Shown here piece by piece: positions 7,055 to 14,152 of a stretch of DNA of 18,553 nt; within the stretch, counting starts at the first letter, position 1; each line of letters opens with the position of its first letter. This DNA is from JASEHD01 sp964471945. Its GTDB lineage: Bacteria > Bacteroidota > Ignavibacteria > UBA10030 > SZUA-254. Location of the stretch: NCBI GenBank assembly GCA_964471945.1, contig CAYYIJ010000046.1, positions 1 to 18,553 of the forward strand, written 5' to 3'. A model generated the notes under the pieces. It did not search any database. It worked only from the letters and a program-made list of their open reading frames with translations, and was not told the origin of the DNA. The position numbers and the translations under genes were made by a program.

Positions 7055-7627
7055 ATGTTTAAGTATTGTTTGTTTGTTTCATTCGTTTTAATCACGATTC
7101 TTTACGTTGGTTGTGGTGGGTCGAAATCCACAACGAATGTTGAAGGTTGTAAATTGCCTGACTGGTATAACAGCCCACCCAGCGACCCTAACTATTTATT
7201 CCAGCCAGCTACTGAAACGTCTCGAGATTTGCAGCTTGCAGTTAATAAAGCGACCATGACTGCTCGAACAGAAATATCGAGACAAGTGGAGGTAAAAATG
7301 GAAGGCATCCAAAAAAAATTCGACGAGGAAACCGGTTTTGGCAAAGATGCTCAATTATTAAAAATGTTCACGGAAGGTACAAAGACTATTGTTTCAGGAG
7401 TACTGAACGGAAGTAAAGTGAAATACCAAGAACCGTGTCAAACTGGAGAAATCTGGCGTGCTACAGTTTTAGTCGAATATCCGATTGGGGCTGCCAATCA
7501 AGCCTTGATGCAGCAACTCAAAAGTCAAGAACAACTCTATACTCGCTTCAGAGCAACCCAGACGTTCAAAGAAATGGAAGATGATGTAAAAAGGTTCGAA
7601 GAGTGGAAAAAGGAGCAAGGTAAGTAA
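7055..7627 (+). CDS. LPP20-family lipoprotein
   Basis: The 190-residue product has a lipoprotein signal peptide ending YVGC; Cys20 is the probable lipidation site, although Tyr at -3 is unusual. The mature part carries an LPP20-type module: LPDWYNSPPSDPNYL (Trp37), an Ala-rich helix (LAVNKATMTARTEISRQVE) followed by a long helix, and a VKYQEPCQTGEIWRATVLVEYP beta segment. A charged helix ends EDDVKRFEEWKKEQGK. LPP20 proteins, named after a Helicobacter pylori outer-membrane lipoprotein, belong with FlgP/FlgT-like envelope proteins and lack enzymatic motifs. GAGGT precedes the ATG. The end matches the short protein at 5028-5300 in 'EDVK[KR][YF]EEWKK' form. It is likely an outer-membrane anchored structural partner in the caspase/LPP20 cluster; the exact role is unknown. 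Confidence 0.8.
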   Translation: MFKYCLFVSFVLITILYVGCGGSKSTTNVEGCKLPDWYNSPPSDPNYLFQPATETSRDLQLAVNKATMTARTEISRQVEVKMEGIQKKFDEETGFGKDAQLLKMFTEGTKTIVSGVLNGSKVKYQEPCQTGEIWRATVLVEYPIGAANQALMQQLKSQEQLYTRFRATQTFKEMEDDVKRFEEWKKEQGK

Positions 7628-7632
7628 TAGTA

Positions 7633-8376
7633 ATGTTGTTAAAACAATCTTGGGTCAGCAGAGGAACCTCACTTTTGTTTTTGTATGTTTGCCTTGCTAA
7701 TAAATGTTTTACTCAAACGTACCCGGTGTGGTTTATCAATCAAGGAACGGTATCATGTGAACATTTGTCAGTTGGATATTCAAAACCATTTTTTAACAAA
7801 GATTCTGCTGCTGCCCAAGCATTTCGAGATGCTTGCTTTAATTTTAATCGAGACAAACATGTTACAATTTCTGGTGGTCAAGCATTTTGGTCAACAGAAT
7901 ATGGAACATCTTGGATGGGTTCAAATTTAAAGGAACAAATCGATAGCTCAACATTAACTTATTCTCTTACTCCATTAGATACTTTTTACACAAATAAATT
8001 GGTAATTGTTCTTGTTGGTGTTTACCCTTGTTTACTGAAACGTGAGGAGCGAATAAGCCAAGTAATCTCGAAAATGAAACATCCAGATTGGGTCAATGTT
8101 TTACCATCGGATGATAAATATTACTATTCCGTTGGTATTACCTCTGAATATTTTTATGAAATAAGCTCATGGATAGAAGCAGAAAAAATTGCCCGATTAA
8201 ATTTAGCAAGCCAGGTTATTTCAAAGTTGAAATCAATTCAGAAAACTGTTGATCAAAAAAGTCAGGAAATACGAGACGAAAAAATATACGTCAATCTTAA
8301 GGACGTTAAAATTGTTTCAAGGTGGCGGGATTTGCCAAAAAATTTATTCTATGTTTTAATTAGGATGGGAAAATAA
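7633..8376 (+). CDS. Exported protein with two LPP20-like modules
   Basis: The 247-residue product has a signal peptide (~1-27; hydrophobic SLLFLYVCLA, cleavage likely near CFTQ). Two similar modules follow. The first starts YPVWFINQG (Trp33), then LSVGYSKPFFNKDSAAAQAFRDA. The second starts HPDWVNVLPSDDKYYYSVG (Trp153), then an Ala-rich helix (EAEKIARLNLASQ) and a strand pair ending WRDLPKNLFYVLIRMGK. Both resemble the W-x(n)-SVG-x(n)-Ala-rich pattern of LPP20/FlgT-like domains, so this looks like a tandem version of the preceding lipoprotein's domain. No lipobox is present. The gene starts 5 bases after the previous stop, which implies translational coupling. Function is unknown; an assembly or structural role with the neighbouring LPP20 proteins is inferred. 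Confidence 0.7.
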   Translation: MLLKQSWVSRGTSLLFLYVCLANKCFTQTYPVWFINQGTVSCEHLSVGYSKPFFNKDSAAAQAFRDACFNFNRDKHVTISGGQAFWSTEYGTSWMGSNLKEQIDSSTLTYSLTPLDTFYTNKLVIVLVGVYPCLLKREERISQVISKMKHPDWVNVLPSDDKYYYSVGITSEYFYEISSWIEAEKIARLNLASQVISKLKSIQKTVDQKSQEIRDEKIYVNLKDVKIVSRWRDLPKNLFYVLIRMGK

Positions 8377-8401
8377 TAACTGAGATGAGGTCAATAACCC
8401 A

Positions 8402-8677
8402 ATGCAGACAAGCAATATACCAAAGGATTTTTTATCATTAATTCTCGAATTCATCTATACTATTGCAAATTTCATCGGTCAAAATATTGTAGATGGTATT
8501 CTTGTAATATTTCCTAACGCTAGTGCCTTATATCAACTGGCTGATCCAATCGGATTCCTGGCTATTATTACCATAATACTCATCATATCACAAATCGCAA
8601 AAAATGTTGCGTGGGTTATTGTCGGTGTTGGATGGATATTAATATTTATCAGAGTTATATTGTTATTAATATCTTAA
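8402..8677 (+). CDS. Small integral membrane protein, unknown
   Basis: The 91-residue product is almost entirely hydrophobic, with two to three membrane segments (~10-38, ~50-66 and ~69-90). There is a short polar start (MQTSNIPKDF) and a break at ASALYQLADPIG. TGAGGT lies 12 bases before the ATG. It has no recognisable catalytic or binding motif. It follows the LPP20-like gene by 25 bases and could be the last gene of that cluster. A possible terminator follows it. I do not recognise the family. Confidence 0.55.
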   Translation: MQTSNIPKDFLSLILEFIYTIANFIGQNIVDGILVIFPNASALYQLADPIGFLAIITIILIISQIAKNVAWVIVGVGWILIFIRVILLLIS

Positions 8678-8681
8678 TTTA

Positions 8682-8707
8682 CGAAAGGGCTCCTTCGGAA
8701 CGTTTTT
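8682..8707 (+). terminator. Possible weak intrinsic terminator
   Basis: CGAAAGG (8682-8688) can pair with CCTTCG (8692-8697) with one bulged A, followed five bases later by TTTTT (8703-8707). It sits just after the small membrane gene and before the change to housekeeping genes, where a transcript end would be sensible. The stem is short and the T-run is not adjacent, so this is tentative. Confidence 0.3.
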
Positions 8708-8779
8708 AAAATTTTCTCTCTTAGTAAATAACACTTAAACAATTGTGTAACATCAGTAAGGATCTTTAAAAAATAATTT

Positions 8780-9016
8780 ATGCCTATCTATGAATATCAA
8801 TGTTTGAACTGCTTGAAAATATTCGAAATATTTCACACAATAAATGAAAATGATGAAAATATAATATGTCCCGATTGCAAATCGAATAATCACAAAAAGA
8901 TATTTTCAACTCCAGGGATTTTGATAAAATCACAAACCCAAATATCCGATCGTAACTCAGGGTGTGAACAAGCCACTTCAGGTCAGTGCGGCAGAAGCTG
9001 CCCATTAAAAGAATGA
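8780..9016 (+). CDS. FmdB-family zinc ribbon protein
   Basis: The 78-residue product starts MPIYEYQC, the hallmark of the FmdB putative regulatory zinc-ribbon family. Cys8/Cys11 and Cys30/Cys33 form two CxxC knuckles that should bind one Zn. The 45-residue tail is polar and carries three more cysteines (GCEQATSGQCGRSC), a common but variable feature in this family. It is cytoplasmic. FmdB proteins have been proposed as transcriptional regulators from a gene near formamidase, but the actual role is largely unknown. No good ribosome-binding site lies at normal spacing; the start is chosen from the conserved N-terminus. It stands alone between two AT-rich gaps of about 100 to 120 bases. Confidence 0.85.
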   Translation: MPIYEYQCLNCLKIFEIFHTINENDENIICPDCKSNNHKKIFSTPGILIKSQTQISDRNSGCEQATSGQCGRSCPLKE

Positions 9017-9070
9017 TTCTTTTCAATTTTTCTTTCATCAAATAAAGGAAATGCAAATTTTTAAGAAATT

Positions 9071-9099
9071 TTGTTAATCATACCAAATTTCCATACATT
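9071..9099 (+). promoter_or_regulatory. Candidate sigma70-type promoter of htpX
   Basis: TTGTTA (9071-9076) and TACATT (9094-9099) are separated by 17 bases in the AT-rich gap before htpX. That would place transcription start about 30 bases before the ATG. GAGGT (9124-9128) gives a well-spaced ribosome-binding site. AT-rich sequence produces such matches by chance, so support is moderate. Confidence 0.35.
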
Positions 9100-9136
9100 T
9101 TTAAAGATATTTATAAAAATTTTGAGGTAATTATAC

Positions 9137-9985
9137 ATGAATACAATAAAAACCGTAATTTTAATGACATTGATGATGGTTCTTCTAATGTTAGTTGGTT
9201 CACTTGTTGGTGGTGAGCAAGGTGTAATAGTAGCATTTATATTTTCACTGATCCTAAATTTTGGAGCATATTGGTTTTCGGATAAAATTGTGCTAATGAT
9301 GTACCGGGCAAAAGAAGTGTCTGAAGCCGAGTCGCCGCGGTTATTTTCATTAGTAACCAGAATCGCAAGTCAGGCACAGCTTCCAATGCCGCGATTATAT
9401 ATTATCCCCGTAGAAACACCAAATGCATTTGCTACAGGAAGAAATCCAAATAATGCAGCCGTTGGCGTTACAGAAGGAATTATGAAGATATTAAATGATA
9501 ATGAATTAGAGGGTGTATTAGCTCATGAATTTTCTCATATCAAAAATCGTGATATACTTACAGGTACTATTGTAGCGACTTTAGTTGGCACAATAACGTT
9601 TATTGCCCGCATGGCGGGGTGGTCGATGATGTTTGCTGGACGAGGTGATAGACGTGCTTCAGGTGGAATAACTGAATTAGTTCTGCTAATTGTTGCACCG
9701 ATAGCTGCTGTTTTAATACAACTCGCAATCTCAAGATCAAGGGAATTTGCCGCAGATGAAGGGGCTGCCCAGATTTCCGGACGTCCGCTTTCCTTAGCAG
9801 CTGCACTCCAGAAACTTGAACGTGGTGTTGAAAGATTGCCTATGGGAAATGTTTCTCCTTCATCTGCACATATGTTTATAGTAAATCCGTTGCGTGGTAG
9901 AGGAATAATGAAATTATTTTCGACCCATCCTCCAATATCAGAACGAATTGAACGACTTCAAAAATTAGCAATGGGTGGTATATAA
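9137..9985 (+). CDS. htpX: HtpX-family membrane zinc metalloprotease
   Basis: The 282-residue product has the usual length and layout of HtpX (M48B). Two N-terminal membrane segments (~5-25 and ~28-48) come first. A cytoplasmic part follows with the typical YIIPVETPNAFATGRNPNNA, and then the zinc site HEFSH (His130, Glu131, His134). Two further membrane segments lie at ~143-165 and ~178-198, and the third zinc ligand is Glu203 in SREFAADEGA. The end STHPPISERIERLQ is also characteristic. HtpX degrades damaged or misfolded inner-membrane proteins and is part of envelope stress control, overlapping FtsH. GAGGT lies 8 bases before the ATG. The next gene follows after 19 bases if its ATG is used. 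Confidence 0.95.
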   Translation: MNTIKTVILMTLMMVLLMLVGSLVGGEQGVIVAFIFSLILNFGAYWFSDKIVLMMYRAKEVSEAESPRLFSLVTRIASQAQLPMPRLYIIPVETPNAFATGRNPNNAAVGVTEGIMKILNDNELEGVLAHEFSHIKNRDILTGTIVATLVGTITFIARMAGWSMMFAGRGDRRASGGITELVLLIVAPIAAVLIQLAISRSREFAADEGAAQISGRPLSLAAALQKLERGVERLPMGNVSPSSAHMFIVNPLRGRGIMKLFSTHPPISERIERLQKLAMGGI

Positions 9986-10004
9986 TTACAACCAAAATAG
10001 AGGA

Positions 10005-10622
10005 ATGAGATTAATTATCTTTTTAACTCTCTTTGTAAATCTCTTTAATAACGGAGATGCACACCAAAGAAGCAAGCAAACAAATGTTGAAGTAATGCAA
10101 TCGCTTATCGAAAGTATTTCAGATAAAGTTTTAATAAATTCAAATATCCAGTCATCGGAAAGTATTTTTGTGCGATACCCAGCCTTAGATGATGCCTGGA
10201 TCGCAAAAACTGTAATTACACCGAAATTAAAATCCGCGGGCTATTCGGTTTTCGACTATGATACGAATAATAATAAAATATTATATGATGTCAATGAATT
10301 AATCCTAGATGTTCAATACATTAATATATTTCGGAATGGACTCTTTGGTGAAAAAAGAGTAACACGTAGTATCAGTGTAAATTTAGCGATCGAAGTGAAG
10401 AACTGCTCGACTCATGAAATATTATTCAGCGGGTTATTGAGTGATGAGATGAGCGATACTGTGAGCGTCAATGAAATTGAGAATCTTGAGTTGTCCAGTG
10501 CGAAACGTACCAGAGGCGATATCCCAAACAACGATATATTAGATAATATCATAGAACCCTTTGTTATCATCGGAGTAGTTGGGGTTTCGGTTTATTTGTT
10601 TTATCATATACGAACAAAATAA
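10005..10622 (+). CDS. Exported protein with C-terminal membrane segment, unknown
   Basis: I choose ATG 10005, giving 205 residues, over the in-frame GTG at 9975. The ATG product starts directly with a signal peptide (MRLIIFLTLFVNLF... GDA|HQ), whereas the GTG adds ten polar residues and overlaps htpX. AGAGG lies very close before the ATG. The mature part (~25-175) is mixed alpha/beta, with VRYPALDDAWIAKTVITPKLKSAGY and a strand pair around VTRSISVNLAIEVKNC. The C-terminus has a membrane segment (~180-200, IEPFVIIGVVGVSVYLFY) followed by HIRTK. I know no family for it. Its position between htpX and a BamD-like gene suggests an envelope role. Confidence 0.65.
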   Translation: MRLIIFLTLFVNLFNNGDAHQRSKQTNVEVMQSLIESISDKVLINSNIQSSESIFVRYPALDDAWIAKTVITPKLKSAGYSVFDYDTNNNKILYDVNELILDVQYINIFRNGLFGEKRVTRSISVNLAIEVKNCSTHEILFSGLLSDEMSDTVSVNEIENLELSSAKRTRGDIPNNDILDNIIEPFVIIGVVGVSVYLFYHIRTK

Positions 10623-10641
10623 TTTAACTATATTACTTGAA

Positions 10642-11400
10642 ATGAAAATCGTTCTTACAACAATCATTATAGTCAGTATCATCTGGATTTTACCATCTTG
10701 CGGCTCATCTACGGCAATAAAAAGTATTTCTGCTGAAGAACGCTTCGAGATTGGCAAACAAAAATATGATGATGAAGATTATTTAGAAGCTATTAGTGAT
10801 TTTGAAATTATTAAATTGCAATATCCCGGTAGTGCTATGGCAGATGATGCGCAATTTTATCTGGCTGAGAGCAGATTTAGGCGTGAAGAATATCTACTCG
10901 CTGGAGCAGAGTTCCAAGAACTCATCAGAAGCATGCCAGCCAGTCCATTTGTTCCTATAGCCCAGTATAAAATTGGTTTATGTTATTACAAGCTCGCACC
11001 CAATTCATCATTAGATCAACAATACACGCTAAGGGCAATAGATGAATTCCAAACATTTATTGAATATTATCCACAAGATGATTCAGCCGCGTATGCTTCG
11101 GTAAAAATTCAAGAATTAAATGAACGGTTGGCAAGAAAACTTTTTGATACGGCTGAGCTTTATATGATACTCGAATATTTTAAATCAGCCACAATATATT
11201 TTACGGATGTAGTTGAAAAATATCATGATACTCAATATGCTGAACCGGCACTATTTGGGAAGATTAAATCTTTGATTGCTCGGAAGCGATATTCAGAAGC
11301 AAAAAAAGAAATTGAAATATTTTTTGATAAGTATCCAAGCAGCCCCTTACGAAGTGAAATAGAAACTTTACACAAAACGGTCAATAATCATACTAGTTAA
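10642..11400 (+). CDS. bamD: BamD-like outer membrane assembly lipoprotein (TPR)
   Basis: The start at ATG 10642 gives 252 residues and an ideal lipoprotein signal (MKIVLTTIIIVSIIWILPSC, lipidated Cys20). Upstream in-frame TTG 10579 would bury this signal and overlap the previous gene, so I reject it. The mature protein is a series of TPR-like helices. The first (AEERFEIGKQKYDDEDYLEAISDFEIIKLQYP) and the next (DDAQFYLAESRFRREEYLLAGAEFQELI) are the classical YfiO/BamD pattern, and the repeats continue to ~245. BamD, with BamA, folds beta-barrel proteins into the outer membrane. The length is near the usual ~245. It starts 19 bases after the preceding gene, so the two are probably co-transcribed. 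Confidence 0.85.
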   Translation: MKIVLTTIIIVSIIWILPSCGSSTAIKSISAEERFEIGKQKYDDEDYLEAISDFEIIKLQYPGSAMADDAQFYLAESRFRREEYLLAGAEFQELIRSMPASPFVPIAQYKIGLCYYKLAPNSSLDQQYTLRAIDEFQTFIEYYPQDDSAAYASVKIQELNERLARKLFDTAELYMILEYFKSATIYFTDVVEKYHDTQYAEPALFGKIKSLIARKRYSEAKKEIEIFFDKYPSSPLRSEIETLHKTVNNHTS

Positions 11401-11447
11401 TCAAGCAATCAATCCCTCGGTTCATGAAATTATGAAGTGATCTTCTA

Positions 11448-11939
11448 ATGAAAAAACGTTATGTAAAAAACTCTCATGTTGAAATGACACAACTCGTATT
11501 ACCTAATGATACAAATCAACTTGGCAATCTTCTCGGTGGTCGTTTAATGGAATGGATGGATATAGCTGCCGCAGTTTCCGCACAGCGTCATTCGAATCGG
11601 GTTTGTGTTACTGCCGCTGTTGATGAATTAGTCTTTCATCATCCAATACGAATCGGTGAGGTAGTTACTCTTAAAGCTATAGTCAATAGAGCATTTAAAA
11701 CATCAATGGAGGTAAGTGTAACTGCGATTGCAGAAAACCAATTGACAGGAGATAGAAGAATAACAAACACCGCATTTATGACATTCGTTGCAGTTGATAA
11801 TCATGGAATTCCAGTTAGAAATCTCGATATTATTCCGCAGACTGCTGATGAAAAACAGCGTTTTAATGATGCTCTCAAAAGGCGGAAATTGCGTTTACAA
11901 CGGCGGAGAGGTATTCAATACCCGAAATTACGTAAGTGA
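11448..11939 (+). CDS. Hotdog-fold acyl-CoA thioesterase (YciA/BFIT type)
   Basis: The 163-residue product matches the acyl-CoA hydrolase hotdog family: TQLVLPNDTNQLGNLLGGRLMEWMDIAAAVSAQRHS, with the probable catalytic Asp38. VTAAVDELVFHHPIRIGEVV and the later TNTAFMTFVAVD strand are also typical. These cytoplasmic enzymes hydrolyse acyl-CoA thioesters to free acid and CoA, with broad chain-length range in YciA-like members. The last ~25 residues are strongly basic (KRRKLRLQRRR) and could bind the membrane or nucleic acid. The stop TGA overlaps the GTG start of the next gene (GTGA at 11936-11939), which suggests coupling even though the products act in different places. Confidence 0.88.
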   Translation: MKKRYVKNSHVEMTQLVLPNDTNQLGNLLGGRLMEWMDIAAAVSAQRHSNRVCVTAAVDELVFHHPIRIGEVVTLKAIVNRAFKTSMEVSVTAIAENQLTGDRRITNTAFMTFVAVDNHGIPVRNLDIIPQTADEKQRFNDALKRRKLRLQRRRGIQYPKLRK

Positions 11940-14152
11940 ATTTGACTTCCCATCTACCCATTTACTTCTTTCTTATTGCTTTGATTCTGGACGTTAGCCA
12001 TGACCATTCTTTAGCGTTCGACAAACAAAATTATTTATTGACACTTGGACGTATTACCGAATTTAAAACGCCAACAAATACAATCGGCATATTAACCGGA
12101 GATTTCAACGGAGATAAAATTACCGAAATTGCAACATATGGCGGTTCCCAAATTAGATTCGGTCTTTATGAAAACGACTCGATATTATATCCTTCATCTA
12201 TCCTTTGGTCAAAGCGCAAAATAATAAGTGCTGTAGCAGCAAAAATAAACCGCGATAACATCACAGATATTATTTTGATTACAGAAAATCCTTTAACAAT
12301 TGAAGTATTTTTAGGAAAACGCATAGGTACACATTACTTAGCGTGGGAAAAAGAAATTATTGAACCTTTCGAAAAGATTCTAATCGCTGATTTCAATAAC
12401 GATAAAAAATCAGATATTATTTTATATGGAAAAAACCAAATCGGTGCAACGATATTGATAGGGAATGGGAATGGTTCTTTTCGCATACCCATGATTGTGT
12501 TTCCTGAATATTCATTCAGCTATATGAATGTAATCGATATTCATGATGATATCATAAACGACATTATAGCAGTTAACTGGATCAGTAATGAGGTATTAAT
12601 CTTTTCCGGTTTTGGTAAAATGACTTTTAGTGATCCATCGAATTTTAGGTTTCCGAGTGAACCAACACTGTTGACAATAACTAATATTGATTCTGAGCCA
12701 GCTAAAGATTTAATAGTTTCAATCCCCGATGAAAAAAAGTGTCAAACATATCTTAATGATGGTTTCGGCAGCTTTTATCCACATCAAATTATCAACCTTA
12801 AGGAAATGCTAACTATATTGGATGCAGCAGATATTAACGCTGATGGGAAAAATGATTTAGCAATACTATCATCATTAAATGATAACTTAACGGTTATACT
12901 TAATGACGGAGATGGAATGTTTGTTGAAGAAATTCCTTTTCATACTGGGCAAGCTCCAACAACTTTCAATTTTTATTTGCCTTCGATAAATAATCATCCC
13001 CATATAGCTACATTAGATACTGTTTATGATCGGCTCAGGATATTTCATAATGCTAAGTGTCCTTTTACATCATTTAAAGTGCAAAAATTCTCATGTGGAA
13101 TAAAACCGGCCAGCATAATTTCTTACGACATTGATCGGGATGGCTGGAATGACATTCTGATTGGCAACAACGGCTCAAAAACTTTATCGCTTTATAAAAA
13201 TTACGGGGATGGAAATTTTGCGGGAATGATTTCGTTTCAATTGCCTTTTCAATTATACAAGCTAAATAATTTTTCAAAGGATGAAACTACGGCAGTCATT
13301 ATAAGTTCAATACCAGAAGAAAATAAAATTGGTGTTGTTGAGTTGAATCCATATTCTTTATCATATCAAAAATATCATTTCCTAACCCAAGGAGAGACTG
13401 ATATTCTTCATGTTCAAGAAAATGAATCTAAAGACAGAAGATTAGACATTTTTACGCTCGAGCGAGAAAAAAAGACACACCAAGGAACAATAATTAAATA
13501 TGAACAAATAAGCAATAATAAATTTGTCCAACGATTCTATCCCCTTGATACATCATATTCTGTAATCACAGCTTCGATCGGAAATTTAGATGAAGGAAAG
13601 GATAAACAAGTCGTTTATGTTGCTTTTGACAGAAAGAACAAAATAGAACATTTGTTTCAGACCAGTTTATCGGCATCCCAGATTTCTTTACATCGCTACA
13701 AGTTGTATAGTTTCGATACATCAGAACCAGTTTCCGCTTTGCTACAAACTGTGGATCTCAACAATGATAATTTAAATGATATAATTCTATACCTAGAAGG
13801 AGCTGATAACAGTTTCAATATTTTCACAGGGCAAAAAGATACTGTGCAACCGTTTTCAGAAAGCAGTGTAATGCTAAATATTTCGACTTCGTCAGTTCAA
13901 AACTTGAAGATGAAGAATGTTGATGACGATGATATCTTGGATCTAGTTTACGTAGATAATATAACGCGAACAATTAATGTATGTTTGGGTAAAGGTGATG
14001 CTACATTTACATCTCCCATAAGAATTGCCACTGCAGGGACAAGCAGCGATTTCGATTTTGCTGATCTCAATGAAGATGGCACAGCGGAACTTATTATTAC
14101 GAACGCTTCAGAAGGATTTTTGGAGATAATATTTCCGCATAAGGCGGAATGA
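11936..14152 (+). CDS. Secreted FG-GAP/VCBS-type repeat protein
   Basis: The 738-residue product has a GTG start overlapping the previous stop and an N-terminal signal peptide (~1-27, HLPIYFFLIALILDV... SLA). The rest is a beta-propeller-like repeat array with Asp-rich calcium-loop motifs: Asp56 (DFNGDK), Asp152 (DFNNDK), Asp299 (DINADG), Asp398 (DIDRDG), Asp607 (DLNNDN), Asp663 (DVDDDD) and Asp710 (DLNEDG). Each is followed by a hydrophobic strand such as DILIGNNG. FG-GAP/VCBS proteins are exported adhesion or polymer-binding proteins. No sorting tail is seen. The gene ends in an ATGA overlap with the next gene. The ligand is unknown. Confidence 0.82.
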   Translation: MNLTSHLPIYFFLIALILDVSHDHSLAFDKQNYLLTLGRITEFKTPTNTIGILTGDFNGDKITEIATYGGSQIRFGLYENDSILYPSSILWSKRKIISAVAAKINRDNITDIILITENPLTIEVFLGKRIGTHYLAWEKEIIEPFEKILIADFNNDKKSDIILYGKNQIGATILIGNGNGSFRIPMIVFPEYSFSYMNVIDIHDDIINDIIAVNWISNEVLIFSGFGKMTFSDPSNFRFPSEPTLLTITNIDSEPAKDLIVSIPDEKKCQTYLNDGFGSFYPHQIINLKEMLTILDAADINADGKNDLAILSSLNDNLTVILNDGDGMFVEEIPFHTGQAPTTFNFYLPSINNHPHIATLDTVYDRLRIFHNAKCPFTSFKVQKFSCGIKPASIISYDIDRDGWNDILIGNNGSKTLSLYKNYGDGNFAGMISFQLPFQLYKLNNFSKDETTAVIISSIPEENKIGVVELNPYSLSYQKYHFLTQGETDILHVQENESKDRRLDIFTLEREKKTHQGTIIKYEQISNNKFVQRFYPLDTSYSVITASIGNLDEGKDKQVVYVAFDRKNKIEHLFQTSLSASQISLHRYKLYSFDTSEPVSALLQTVDLNNDNLNDIILYLEGADNSFNIFTGQKDTVQPFSESSVMLNISTSSVQNLKMKNVDDDDILDLVYVDNITRTINVCLGKGDATFTSPIRIATAGTSSDFDFADLNEDGTAELIITNASEGFLEIIFPHKAE

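Noticed and set aside
9975..10004. Upstream GTG start for the gene after htpX
   Set aside because: It would overlap htpX and put ten polar residues before the signal peptide; ATG 10005 gives a normal exported protein.
10579..10641. Upstream TTG start for the BamD-like gene
   Set aside because: It would overlap the preceding gene and displace the lipoprotein signal; ATG 10642 gives a standard lipobox ending LPSC.
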